DNA from: Burkholderia sp. USMB20
Lineage (GTDB): Bacteria > Pseudomonadota > Gammaproteobacteria > Burkholderiales > Burkholderiaceae
DNA length: 64,000 nt
NCBI RefSeq assembly: GCF_000949135.2
Contig: NZ_JTAN02000001.1
Coordinates: 1-64,000 of the forward strand
Direction of reading: 5' to 3'
Shown: positions 11,868 through 20,540 of the stretch, piece by piece
Numbering within the stretch: the first letter of the stretch is position 1
How the letters are laid out: each line of letters starts with the position of its first letter
Made by a program: the position numbers and the translations under genes
Notes under the pieces: model-generated
The model's database searches: none
What the model was told of the DNA's origin: nothing
Seen by the model: the letters and a program-made list of their open reading frames with translations, nothing else

Positions 11868-13760
11868 ATGCAGCGCTCGATCGCCACCGTGTCACTGTCC
11901 GGCACGCTCGCCGAGAAGCTCGCCGCCATCCAGGCCGCCGGCTTCGACGGTGTCGAAATCTTCGAGAACGACCTCGTCTACTTCGACGGATCGCCCGCCG
12001 ACGTGCGGCGCATGGCCGCCGATCTCGGCCTCGACATCGTGCTGTTCCAGCCGTTTCGCGACTTCGAGGGCGTGAGCCCGGCCCAGCTCGCCCGCAATCT
12101 CGACCGCATCCGCCGCAAGTTCGACGTGATGCACGCGCTCGGCACCGACCGCATCCTGGTGTGCAGCAGCGTGTCGCCCGACACGATCGCGGACGACGCG
12201 CTGCTGGTCGACCAGCTCGGCGCGCTCGCCGAAGCCGCGCGGCAGGCGGGCGTGGTCGCCGCATACGAGGCGCTCGCGTGGGGCCGCGTCGTGAACCGGT
12301 ACGGCCATGCGTGGCAGCTCGTGAACGCGGTGAACAGCCCGCACCTCGGCCTCGCGCTCGACAGCTTCCATACGCTGTCGCTCGACGATTCGCCGGACGC
12401 GATCGCCGACATCCCGGGCGACCGGATCGCGTTCGTGCAGATCGCCGATGCGCCGAAGCTCGCGATGGACGTGCTCGAATGGAGCCGTCACTACCGCTCG
12501 TTCCCCGGCCAGGGCGACTTCGACCTCGCGCGCTTCACCGCCCGCGTGATCGAGTCCGGTTACAAGGGGCCGCTGTCGCTCGAGATCTTCAACGACGGCT
12601 TCCGCGCCGCGCCGACCGCGATCACGGCCGCCGACGGCCACCGCTCGCTGCTCTATCTGGAAGAACTGACGCGCGCGCGACTCGCGCAGGACGGCCGCGC
12701 GCCGGCCGCCGATCAGCCGCTGTTCGCGCCGCCGGCGCCGCCCGCGCACGTCGGGTTCCAGTTCATCGAGTTCGCGGTCGACGCGCAAGCGGCGGCCACC
12801 GTCGGCGAATGGCTCGGCCGGATGCGATTCCGGCTCGCAGGCCGCCATCGGTCGAAGGACGTGACGCTGTTCCAGCACGGCGCCGCGTCGATCGTGCTGA
12901 ACGCCGAGCGCGACTCGTTCGCCGACGCGTTCTTCCAGCAGCACGGGTTGTCGCTGTGTGCGTCGGCGTTCCGCGTCGACGATGCGAAAGTGGCATTCGA
13001 GCGCGCGGCCGGCTTCGGCTACGCGCCGTTTTCCGGGCGCGTCGGCCCGAACGAGCGCGTGCTGCCGGGCGTGCAGGCGCCGGACGGCAGCCTCGAGTAC
13101 TTCGTCGACGAGACGCCGAACGCACCGACGCTGTATGAATCGGATTTCGTGCTGACCGACATCGACGGCCCGAGCGAGGTCGGCCCGCTCACGGGCATCG
13201 ACCACGTCTGCCTCGCGCTGCCGGCCGACGCGCTCGACACGTGGATCCTGTTCTTCAAGACCGCCTTCGGCTTCGAGGCCGAGCGCAGCTGGCTCGTGCC
13301 CGATCCGTACGGCCTGATGCGCAGCCGCGCGGTGCGCAGCACGGACGGTTCGGTGCGGATCGCGCTGAATGCGTCGGTCGACCGTCATACGGCCGTCGCC
13401 GAATCGCTCGACCGCTATCACGGCACGGGGCTGAACCACGTCGCGTTCCGGACCGACGACATCGTGAAGACGGTCGCCGCGTTCGCGGCCGACGGCGTGC
13501 CGTTCCTGCGGATCCCGCCGAACTACTACGACGATCTGGCCGCGCGCTACGCGTTGCCGGACGAACTGATCGACACGCTGAGCGCCCACCACCTGCTGTA
13601 CGACCGCGACGAAAACGGCGGTGAATTCCTGCACGCGTATACCGAGCTGGTCGACAACCGCTTCTCGCTCGAAATCGTCGAGCGGCGCGGCGGCTACGAC
13701 GGCTACGGCGCTGCCAACGCCGCCGTGCGGCTCGCCGCGCAGGCCCAGCGCAGGAAATAA
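11868..13760 (+). CDS. quiC: 3-dehydroshikimate dehydratase, two-domain (TIM barrel plus HPPD-like)
   Basis: 630 residues. Residues 1 to about 285 are a xylose-isomerase-like TIM barrel with metal ligands in EALAWGR, LDSFHTLS and SLEIFNDGF segments. The remainder holds two glyoxalase/HPPD-like halves (around FIEFAVDAQ and GIDHVCLALPAD, with GLNHVAFRTDD and a C-terminal EIVERRGGYDGYG). This architecture is known for QuiC1-type enzymes that turn dehydroshikimate into protocatechuate. The ATG at 11868 is preceded by AGGA; the frame continues upstream through the regulatory region without a ribosome site. It is divergent from the aroQ-aroE-MFS operon, completing the route. Confidence 0.9.
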   Translation: MQRSIATVSLSGTLAEKLAAIQAAGFDGVEIFENDLVYFDGSPADVRRMAADLGLDIVLFQPFRDFEGVSPAQLARNLDRIRRKFDVMHALGTDRILVCSSVSPDTIADDALLVDQLGALAEAARQAGVVAAYEALAWGRVVNRYGHAWQLVNAVNSPHLGLALDSFHTLSLDDSPDAIADIPGDRIAFVQIADAPKLAMDVLEWSRHYRSFPGQGDFDLARFTARVIESGYKGPLSLEIFNDGFRAAPTAITAADGHRSLLYLEELTRARLAQDGRAPAADQPLFAPPAPPAHVGFQFIEFAVDAQAAATVGEWLGRMRFRLAGRHRSKDVTLFQHGAASIVLNAERDSFADAFFQQHGLSLCASAFRVDDAKVAFERAAGFGYAPFSGRVGPNERVLPGVQAPDGSLEYFVDETPNAPTLYESDFVLTDIDGPSEVGPLTGIDHVCLALPADALDTWILFFKTAFGFEAERSWLVPDPYGLMRSRAVRSTDGSVRIALNASVDRHTAVAESLDRYHGTGLNHVAFRTDDIVKTVAAFAADGVPFLRIPPNYYDDLAARYALPDELIDTLSAHHLLYDRDENGGEFLHAYTELVDNRFSLEIVERRGGYDGYGAANAAVRLAAQAQRRK

Positions 13761-14045
13761 GGGAGCAACGGAATTTCGTCCAGGGGTCGAATCGAATGAG
13801 AAAAACACGACGCCCCTGCGACGCGCGCCGCGCGACCGCACCATCGTGGTGAATCCCGCTGCGGCGCCCGCCCGGCAAGGCCAGCCGCCGGCGGCCGGAA
13901 ACGGCCGCCCGGCGGGCGTTACATCCGGTAACGCACACCGCACCGCAGCATTCGCGCGGTCGCGGCCGTTTTAAGAATCGCTTAAGTCTCCGACGGCACC
14001 ATCCGCAACCAGTACCCGATGGATACCCCGAAAAGGAGGACAGCG

Positions 14046-14309
14046 ATGAGCGCCGTAGATACACCCGCGGGCCGCCCGGCCGCCCCCCCAGTGAAAAAGA
14101 CGATGCTGCGCCGTTTGCTCAGCCATCATGAAATCGCGACGCTGCTCGTGCTGCTGCACGCACCGATCGGCGCGAACGCCAAACCCGAATTGCCCGCGCT
14201 GCAGGAAGCCGGCCTCGTCGAGATGATCAAGCTCGATGCCGACACGGCGCCGAGCTTCCGGCTGACCGAAGACGGCACGGCCGTCCTGAAAGGGCTCGGC
14301 TACCGCTGA
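14046..14309 (+). CDS. small hypothetical protein
   Basis: 87 residues, family not recognised. A strong Shine-Dalgarno (AAAGGAGGA) lies six bases before the ATG at 14046, so it is probably translated. After a Pro/Ala-rich start, the body (about residues 19-87) has helical segments, LRRLLSHHEIATLLVLLHAP and a C-terminal FRLTEDGTAVLKGLGYR. This resembles the wing end of a winged-helix fold of the MarR/PadR kind. A small DNA-binding or protein-binding role is possible but unproven. It stands alone, convergent with the AraC gene. Confidence 0.65.
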   Translation: MSAVDTPAGRPAAPPVKKTMLRRLLSHHEIATLLVLLHAPIGANAKPELPALQEAGLVEMIKLDADTAPSFRLTEDGTAVLKGLGYR

Positions 14310-14374
14310 GCCGCCGCACGCCGAATCCCGTCTCGCCCCCCCTTCAGATCCGCCGGCCCGGCCGGCGCGTCACT

Positions 14375-15169
14375 TCACCCTGCCCGGTCCTGCAGCATCA
14401 GCCGGTATTCCGTCGGCGTCACGCCAACCGTCGCCTTGAACTGGCGCGTGAACGCGCTGTGATCCGTATATCCGCATAGCGCCGCGACGTCGGTCACCTT
14501 GTCGTGCGTGACCAGCAGCGCCGTGGCCGCATCGAGCCGCGTCTTCAGCAGCACCTGGCGCGGCGTCAGGTGAAACACCTTGTGGAAGTAGCGCTCCAGC
14601 TGCGCGACCGACATCCCCGCCATCTGCGCGAGCTGCTTCAGGTTCAGCGGCTGCACGTAGTGATCCTGGATGTGCTGCACCACGTCGGCGAGCTTGCTGT
14701 AGGCCGGATGCGAGCCCTCGTGCGCCTTCAGGTCGCGCGAGATGCCCGCGAGGCCGACCACCTTGCCGGCCGCGTCGCGCAGCGGCTCCTTGCAGGTTAG
14801 GCACCAGCCCGGCTGGCGTCCCGGATACAGATGCAGCTCGAGCTGGTCCATCAGCTGCTGGCCTGCGGTGATCGTCGCCATGTCCTGCTCGAAATAGGTC
14901 TTGCCGAAGCGGCGCGGAAACACTTCGTCGGTCGTCTTGCCGAGCAGGTCGCGCTTGTCCTTGTAGCCGCAGCGCATCGCCAGCGTGCGGTTGACGAGCG
15001 CGTAGCGGCCGTTCGCGTCCTTCACGAAGAACGCGACGTCGGGCAGCGCATCGAACACCGGCTCGAGCAGGCGGAAGTGCGCGAGCATCGCGCCGAGATC
15101 GGCGTTGTCGGGCTGGTAGCGCAACGTATCGGACAGGCTCATGGGCGGTGCGGCAAGCAAGGTCGTCAT
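14375..15169 (-). CDS. AraC-family regulator with N-terminal PAS domain
   Basis: 264 residues. The N-terminal half is a PAS-like sensor (about 30-150: VFDALPDVAFFVKDANGRY, then GWCLTCKEPLRDAAGKVVG). The C-terminal half is an AraC double helix-turn-helix (about 165-260) with the conserved CGYTDHSAFTRQFKATVGVTPTEYR. The start at 15169 is favoured; 15142 is a second ATG in frame. A minus-strand TATAAT at 15204-15209 lies at a suitable distance for its promoter. Its target may be the binding protein on the other side of a 0.66 kb region holding a large dyad. Confidence 0.87.
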   Translation of the reverse strand: MTTLLAAPPMSLSDTLRYQPDNADLGAMLAHFRLLEPVFDALPDVAFFVKDANGRYALVNRTLAMRCGYKDKRDLLGKTTDEVFPRRFGKTYFEQDMATITAGQQLMDQLELHLYPGRQPGWCLTCKEPLRDAAGKVVGLAGISRDLKAHEGSHPAYSKLADVVQHIQDHYVQPLNLKQLAQMAGMSVAQLERYFHKVFHLTPRQVLLKTRLDAATALLVTHDKVTDVAALCGYTDHSAFTRQFKATVGVTPTEYRLMLQDRAG

Positions 15170-15831
15170 CCCGGCATCTGCGAAGGGGTGGCTGATGGCG
15201 TCGATTATAGGAGCGCCGTCTCGAACGCGTCGTGGCGATCGCGGGCCAGCGATCGGGCGGCCCGGCGAATGGCGGCAAGCGCAACGCGCGGCCGATCGGC
15301 GCCGATCGGGCGATTCGCGTGGGCCGGCAAGCACGTCATGCGCCGTGCGGTTGTGCGCGCAACCACTGCGCCGCACGCACGTCCGGCGGGCACGATTTCG
15401 CATCGGCACGTTGCCTGGCGTCGCGCACGGCCGGCGCTGCCGACGCTATCGGCTCACCCCGCCGGCGCCGAGACTACGCGCGCCCGAACCCGCCATCCTA
15501 AAAATGCCGGCGTGTCGCGTCTTGGCGCGTTTGCGCACTCGTCATGACGATTTCAGCATATATAAGGGTTATCGACGATATGCCGAAATCGTCGCCGGCT
15601 GCGCTCCGAACGCGCAAGACGCGCGCATTTTCGCTACCTAGACTTCGATCAACGGTTACGAGACGACATCCCGCCGCCGCCGCGCACGCCGATTCCGGCA
15701 CAACCCGCGCAGCGCATGGCACACCCCGCACGGCTTTCGGAAAGGCCTGCAACCCGATACGTCTCGCCCGGTTTACCGCGCCGGCCGGCTGGCCGGCGGC
15801 GGCCCAACCATGCCATCAAGGGGAAGTGAAA
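15170..15831. other. gene-free divergent regulatory region
   Basis: 662 bp without a supportable gene. It contains a minus-strand TATAAT (15204-15209), a GC-rich stretch, and from about 15540 an A/T-rich island holding the 48-bp dyad described separately. The binding-protein frame stays open through part of this region but has no start signal before 15826-15832. Confidence 0.6.
15546..15593. promoter_or_regulatory. 48-bp near-perfect dyad, candidate operator
   Basis: GACGATTTCAGCATAT (15546-15561) and ATATGCCGAAATCGTC (15578-15593) are inverted copies differing at one base. They are separated by 16 bp that include ATAAGGGTT. The centres are 32 bp apart, three helical turns. It lies 239 bp before the binding-protein start and 377 bp before the AraC-type regulator start, which fits two dimers of a regulator or a loop-forming AraC protein. 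Confidence 0.55.
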
Positions 15832-16968
15832 GTGAAGCTGAAGGTATCGCACGTCGCGCTGGCTGCTGCCTGCGCACTGTCGGGCGCACACGCCATCGCC
15901 GCCGACGTCGTCAAGATCGGTTTCGCCGCACCGCTGACGGGGCCGCAGTCGAACTACGGCTCGGACATGCAGAAGGGCGTGCAACTCGCGATCGCCGATT
16001 TCAACGCGACGAATCCGACGATCGGCGGCAAGCCGGTCACGTTCCAGCTCGACTCGCAGGACGACCAGGCCGACCCGCGCACCGGCACGACGGTCGCGCA
16101 GCGGCTGATCGACGACAACGTCCGCGGGGTCATCGGCCACTTCAACTCGGGCACGAGCATTCCGGCGTCCGACCTGTACGATCGCGCGGGGCTGCCGCAG
16201 ATCTCGATGGCGACGTCGCCGCAATACACGGCGCGCGGCTACAAGACGACCTACCGGCTGCTGACGAGCGACGCGCAGGCCGGCCGCATCGTCGGCACGT
16301 ATGCGGTGAAGACGCTGCACTTCAAGCGCATCGCGATCATCGACGACCGCACGGCCTACGGCCAGGGCATCGCCGACGAATTCGCGAAGGCCGTGCAGGC
16401 CGCGGGCGGCACGATCGTCAAGCGCGACTTCACGAACGACAAGGCGCTCGACTTCTCCGCGATCCTGACCAACCTGAAGGGCATCAACCCGGACGCGATC
16501 TTCTACGGCGGCGGCGATGCGCAGTCGTCGCCGATGATCCGCAAGATGCGCCAGCTCGGGATGAAGTCCGCGTTCGTGACCGGCGAGATGTCGCGCTCGC
16601 CGACGTTCCTGAAGGTCGGCGGCGACGCGGCCGAAGGCGCGATCGTCTACATGGGCGGGCTGCCGAAGGAAAAGATGCCGGGCTTCGCCGGCTACGCATC
16701 GCGCTACAAGGCACGCTTCAACGAAGACGTGATCACCTATTCGCCCTACTCGTACGACGGCACGATCGCGCTGCTCACCGCGATGAAGGACGCGAACTCG
16801 ACCGACCCGAAGGTCTATACGCCGTATCTCGGCAAGGTGTCGATCAAGGGCGTGTCGGCGCCGAGCATCGCGTACGACGCGAAGGGCGACCTGAAGGATG
16901 CGCCGGTGACGATCTACAAGGTCGAGCACGGCGCGTTCAAGCCGGTCGACACGATCGCCGGCAACTGA
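15832..16968 (+). CDS. branched-chain-type ABC substrate-binding protein (orphan)
   Basis: 378-residue periplasmic binding protein of the LivJ/LivK fold. The signal peptide ends AIAADVV near residue 23, then VKIGFAAPLTGPQSNYGSDMQKG follows, with PQISMATSPQYT and YGQGIADEFAKA segments of the type I fold. The likely start is GTG at 15832, seven bases after AAGGGGA; GTG at 15826 is the alternative. No permease or ATPase genes adjoin it, so it must share a transporter encoded elsewhere. The ligand (amino acid or aromatic acid) is unknown. Confidence 0.85.
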   Translation: MKLKVSHVALAAACALSGAHAIAADVVKIGFAAPLTGPQSNYGSDMQKGVQLAIADFNATNPTIGGKPVTFQLDSQDDQADPRTGTTVAQRLIDDNVRGVIGHFNSGTSIPASDLYDRAGLPQISMATSPQYTARGYKTTYRLLTSDAQAGRIVGTYAVKTLHFKRIAIIDDRTAYGQGIADEFAKAVQAAGGTIVKRDFTNDKALDFSAILTNLKGINPDAIFYGGGDAQSSPMIRKMRQLGMKSAFVTGEMSRSPTFLKVGGDAAEGAIVYMGGLPKEKMPGFAGYASRYKARFNEDVITYSPYSYDGTIALLTAMKDANSTDPKVYTPYLGKVSIKGVSAPSIAYDAKGDLKDAPVTIYKVEHGAFKPVDTIAGN

Positions 16969-17289
16969 TCGCGCAGACCCCGTCACACGCGGCGCGGCAA
17001 GCGGTTCTCCCGCCTGCCGCGCCGCGTGCGTTTCGGGCTCGACGAAGTTCGAAGCATGCCTCGGCGCGGCCCCGCGCGCGCGCATTTCGCGCTCCTGTAG
17101 AATCCCCCCACCCGCTTTGACGCTTCGTCTGCGTCGTGCCCCATCCCGGTGCGACGGTGCGTGTCACATGCCCCATCCGGCACTCGACGCACGCTCGACG
17201 ACGCAGGCCGCGCCTTGCCAGTCCATGCCGATAGCGGGTTCTGGAGACGCAGCACCGACAACTACATTCGAAAACCGATCGTCCTGACC
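16969..17289 (+). other. intergenic stretch with terminator and weak promoter
   Basis: 321 bp without a gene. The left part holds the terminator of the binding-protein gene. Further right a TAGAAT hexamer (17098-17103) could be a -10 element for the MHS carrier, with no clear -35. No ribosome site precedes any upstream in-frame start of the carrier. Confidence 0.4.
16986..17034 (+). terminator. hairpin terminator after binding-protein gene
   Basis: A perfect 14-bp inverted repeat (16986-16999 with 17015-17028, CACGCGGCGCGGCA) has a 15-nt loop followed by CGTTTC. It starts 18 bp after the stop codon. The T-run is short, so efficiency is uncertain. Confidence 0.55.
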
Positions 17290-18600
17290 ATGCAAGCTTC
17301 CGAATTGAGCGGCGTGCCTCGCGCCGCCGAACGCGCGCTCACGCGCAGCGACTACAAGACCCTTGGCCTTGCCGCACTCGGCGGCGCCCTCGAGTTCTAC
17401 GACTTCATCATCTTCGTGTTCTTCGCACCCGCGATCGGGCAGCTGTTCTTCCCGCACGACATTCCCGACTGGCTGCGCCAGTTGCAGACGTTCGGCATCT
17501 TCGCGGCCGGCTATCTCGCGCGCCCGCTCGGCGGCGTGATCATGGCGCACTTCGGCGACCTGTTCGGCCGCAAGCGGATGTTTACGCTGAGCGTGCTGAT
17601 GATGTCGGTGCCGACGCTGCTGATGGGCCTGCTGCCGACCTACGACTCGATCGGCATCCTCGCGCCGGTGTTGCTGCTGCTGTTCCGCGTGCTGCAGGGC
17701 GCGGCGGTCGGCGGCGAAGTGCCGGGCGCATGGGTGTTCGTGTCGGAACACGTGCCGTCGCGCCACATCGGCTATGCGTGCGGCACGCTGACCGCGGGCC
17801 TCACGGCCGGCATCCTGCTCGGCTCGCTGGTCGCCGCGGGCATCAACAGCCGTTACTCGGGCGCCGAAGTCACCGCGTTCGCGTGGCGCATTCCGTTCCT
17901 GCTCGGCGGCGTGTTCGGCCTGTTCTCCGTGTACCTGCGCCGCTGGCTGCACGAGACGCCGGTGTTCGCCGAAATGAAGGCGAAGAAGGCGCTCGCGGCC
18001 GAGATTCCGCTGAAGGCCGTGCTGCGCGACCACGGCCGCGCGGTGATCGTGTCGATGCTGCTCACGTGGATGCTGTCGGCGGCGATCGTCGTCGTGATCC
18101 TGATGACGCCCGCGCTGCTGCAGAAGCAGTTTCACCTGACGCCCGCGACCACGCTGTTCGCGAACAGCGTCGCGACGCTTTGCCTGACGGCCGGCTGCAT
18201 CACCGCCGGCTCGCTCGCGGGCTGGATCGGCGCGAAGCGCGTGCTCGGCATCGGCGGCCTCGTGCTGGCCGCGTGCTATTACCTGCTGTTCGCGCAGGTC
18301 GCGGCCGACGCGTCGACGCTGCCGCTGTACTACGGGATCGCCGGCTTCATGGTCGGCACGATCGGCGCGGTGCCGTTCGTGATGGTCAAGAGCTTCCCGC
18401 CCGTCGTGCGCTTCTCGGGCATCTCGTTCTCGTACAACGTCGCGTATGCGATCTTCGGCGGCCTCACGCCGGTGATCGTGTCGCTGATGATGAAGTCGAA
18501 TCCGCTCGCGCCGGTCGTGTACGTCGCGGCGATCTGCGTGCTCGGCGCGATCGCGGTGCAGTTCTCGAAGGATGCGAAGGACCCGAAGGACACGCGCTGA
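17290..18600 (+). CDS. MFS transporter, metabolite:H+ symporter (MHS) family
   Basis: 436 residues with twelve membrane helices. The MHS signature is clear: GGALEFYDFIIFVFF in helix 1 and the loop GDLFGRKRMF after helix 2, plus VLQGAAVGGEVPGAWVFVSEH in helix 4. Family members import citrate, 2-oxoglutarate, proline/betaine or aromatic acids with protons; the substrate here cannot be told. The ATG at 17290 is chosen by family length, but no strong Shine-Dalgarno precedes it. A strong terminator follows. Confidence 0.87.
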   Translation: MQASELSGVPRAAERALTRSDYKTLGLAALGGALEFYDFIIFVFFAPAIGQLFFPHDIPDWLRQLQTFGIFAAGYLARPLGGVIMAHFGDLFGRKRMFTLSVLMMSVPTLLMGLLPTYDSIGILAPVLLLLFRVLQGAAVGGEVPGAWVFVSEHVPSRHIGYACGTLTAGLTAGILLGSLVAAGINSRYSGAEVTAFAWRIPFLLGGVFGLFSVYLRRWLHETPVFAEMKAKKALAAEIPLKAVLRDHGRAVIVSMLLTWMLSAAIVVVILMTPALLQKQFHLTPATTLFANSVATLCLTAGCITAGSLAGWIGAKRVLGIGGLVLAACYYLLFAQVAADASTLPLYYGIAGFMVGTIGAVPFVMVKSFPPVVRFSGISFSYNVAYAIFGGLTPVIVSLMMKSNPLAPVVYVAAICVLGAIAVQFSKDAKDPKDTR

Positions 18601-18631
18601 ACGTCGGCGCGCACGCGCCGGCCGGATGAAC

Positions 18632-18675
18632 AAAGGGCCGAATCCCGCGGCGTGCGGGATTCGGCCCTTTTGTTT
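18632..18675. terminator. bidirectional terminator
   Basis: A perfect 17-bp stem (AAAGGGCCGAATCCCGC, 18632-18648, with 18654-18670) closes a 5-nt loop and is flanked by T-runs on both strands. It separates the convergent MHS carrier and DoxX genes. Confidence 0.9.
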
Positions 18676-18725
18676 GGCTTCAGCGTAGCGACTTGCGTGC
18701 GTCGCGCCATCCAGCCCGGTTCGAT

Positions 18726-19163
18726 TCAGCGCAGCGCGCCGTACGACGAACTCGGCCGGCGCAGCGCGTCGATGCTTGCGCCGCCGGCGCCGGTCACGAA
18801 CAGCAGCAGGAAACCGCCGGCGATCGCGACGTTCTTCCAGAAGTGGATCACCATGTCGTGCTGGACCGCGGCGTCCGTCGCGTCCCAGAAATTGTGTCCG
18901 ACCATCGCGGTCGCGATCGTATAGAACGCCATCAGCAACGCGAGCGGCTTCACCTTGTACCCGACGATCAGCAGCAGGCCGCCGAGCGCCTCGATCGTGA
19001 CGACGACCGGCCCCGTCACCTGCGGATAGGGCACGTTCAGCCCGTGCAGATAGCCGATGAAATCGCTGTAGCCGAGCAGCTTCATCACGCCGCCCCACAA
19101 GAACAACGCCGCCAGCGCCAGGCGCGCGAAAAAAATGACGCCGGAATCGACGGAACGCGTCAT
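18726..19163 (-). CDS. DoxX family membrane protein
   Basis: 145 residues with four predicted membrane helices. DoxX hallmarks are ARLALAALFLWGGVMKLLGY at the N-terminus, the glycine-rich helix EALGGLLLIVGYKVKPLALL, and HFWKNVAIAGGFLLLF near the end. The start at 19163 has GGAG-rich sequence upstream. DoxX proteins sit in the inner membrane and several are linked to oxidative or thiol stress; the function of this one is unknown. It is a single gene. Confidence 0.87.
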   Translation of the reverse strand: MTRSVDSGVIFFARLALAALFLWGGVMKLLGYSDFIGYLHGLNVPYPQVTGPVVVTIEALGGLLLIVGYKVKPLALLMAFYTIATAMVGHNFWDATDAAVQHDMVIHFWKNVAIAGGFLLLFVTGAGGASIDALRRPSSSYGALR

Positions 19164-19388
19164 GCCTCTCTCCTCGTATGCAATTCGGCCGTCCACACGA
19201 GGCGTGCCCGTGCGGTTCGGGGTCGCGCGGCCCTGCCGGGCCGGCGGCAAATGGGCCAGCATAGAGGGTCTTTCCGCGGTGTCCAAGAAAAAGGTTGTAG
19301 CAAATCTTTACACCGCGGCGGTCATGCAGGCGCGGCGGCACCGCGAAACACGGTGTTCGGCCCTGGCGGATAAATAACGGAACAGGCC

Positions 19389-19844
19389 CTAACCGGCGTC
19401 GCTCAACAGCACGCCTTTCTTGAAGATGAAACAGCCGTAGCCGCGCGACTCGCCGGTGACGATCACCGCATACGCCTGCTGAGCGCGCTCGTAGAACGCG
19501 AAACGGTCGATGCCCGTGAGCGGCACCGCGCGCCCTTCCGCACGATCGATCTCGGCCTGCACTTCGCGCTGCACGGGCGGCACCGCGGCCGGATCGCCGA
19601 CGACTTCCATCCGCCAAGCGGGTGTGTCGACGAACGTGTCGAGCGGCAGCACCGACAGCACCGCGCGCGCGACGCGCGCCGAGTCGGCGCCGTCGATGCG
19701 CAGCGCGCGGCCGACCACCGTGTGCCCGGCGACGGATTCCGCCGGAAAATTCGCATCGCAGATCACCAGTTCATCGCCGTGGCCCATCGCGCGCAGCGCG
19801 TGCAGGATGTCGGCGTGCAACAGCGGATCGAGATTCTTCAACAT
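19389..19844 (-). CDS. RbsD/FucU family sugar mutarotase
   Basis: 151 residues. The N-terminal sequence LLHADILHALRAMGHGDELVICDANFPAES carries the catalytic-region His and Asp of the RbsD/FucU mutarotase fold, and the C-terminal RGYGCFIFKKGVL is typical of FucU. It probably interconverts the anomers of fucose or a related sugar in the cytosol. The rest of a fucose pathway is not next to it, so the physiological sugar is uncertain. Confidence 0.85.
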   Translation of the reverse strand: MLKNLDPLLHADILHALRAMGHGDELVICDANFPAESVAGHTVVGRALRIDGADSARVARAVLSVLPLDTFVDTPAWRMEVVGDPAAVPPVQREVQAEIDRAEGRAVPLTGIDRFAFYERAQQAYAVIVTGESRGYGCFIFKKGVLLSDAG

Positions 19845-19923
19845 GTGGGAAAGGCTCCGGGATCGGGAACGAATCGCATAACGTTACCCGATCCCGGCCG
19901 CCGCCGGGCATGCGTCGCTCGTA

Positions 19924-20316
19924 TCACGACGCCGCGGCCGGCATTTCGTCGATGAAACCCGTGACCGACTTCAGGCGGCCCGACGCATCGACGGTGCCGA
20001 AGTCCGAACCTTTCACGACCGCCGCGCCGTCGGGCGACACGAGCGCCCACGAGAAGCGCAGGTGCTGACCGAACCCGTCGACGTCGGTCGTGCGGCGAAA
20101 GCGATACGCGGGGAAACGCTCCTGCACCGCAGCGATCATCGTGTCGATGCCAGCATGGCCGTCGCCGGCCATCAGCGGATCGCGATAGGCCGCGTCGCTC
20201 GCGTAGGTCGCATCGATCAGCGCGCGCCGGCGTGCGACGTCGGGTTCGTTCCAGGCATCGAAATAGCGGTCGATCACGTCGGCGTGAGCCGACTGGGCGG
20301 TTTCGGCGGTGTTCAT
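19924..20316 (-). CDS. SnoaL/NTF2-like protein
   Basis: 130-residue single-domain protein of the NTF2/SnoaL-like cone fold. It opens with a helix (VIDRYFDAWNE), then YASDAAYRDPLMAGDGHAGIDTMI, and ends with strands GSDFGTVDASGRLKSVTGFID. Such proteins are small ligand-binding or isomerase/hydrolase proteins, and no specific reaction can be assigned. The ATG at 20316 is preceded by AAGGAG. It may share a transcript with the FucU-like gene 79 bp downstream. Confidence 0.8.
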   Translation of the reverse strand: MNTAETAQSAHADVIDRYFDAWNEPDVARRRALIDATYASDAAYRDPLMAGDGHAGIDTMIAAVQERFPAYRFRRTTDVDGFGQHLRFSWALVSPDGAAVVKGSDFGTVDASGRLKSVTGFIDEMPAAAS

Positions 20317-20483
20317 GGCGAGGCTCCTTGTGTCGATGGGGGGACGATGTCGCAAACGTTTCGTGTTCGCGTGCCGCCATCGTCGCCGGCCTCGCGTGGG
20401 CGGTCGATTACGTGCGAGGTAAGGAATTCGTGCCGGCCGCGGAAAATACGCATGCGCCGCACCGCGCACCCGCCGCCGCCATC

Positions 20484-20508
20484 AAAAACGGGCGCCCGAA
20501 GGCGCCCG
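20484..20508 (-). terminator. terminator of garD
   Basis: A perfect 8-bp stem (CGGGCGCC, 20489-20496, with 20501-20508) has a CGAA loop, followed on the minus strand by five T. It lies about 35 bp after the garD stop. Confidence 0.8.
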
Positions 20509-20540
20509 CATCGCATCGTCTGCCGCCGTCGCGGCGCGCG

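Noticed and set aside
17164-19617. 817-residue minus-strand frame under the MHS and DoxX genes
   Set aside because: It is antisense to a clear MFS carrier, crosses a strong terminator and has no recognisable domains.
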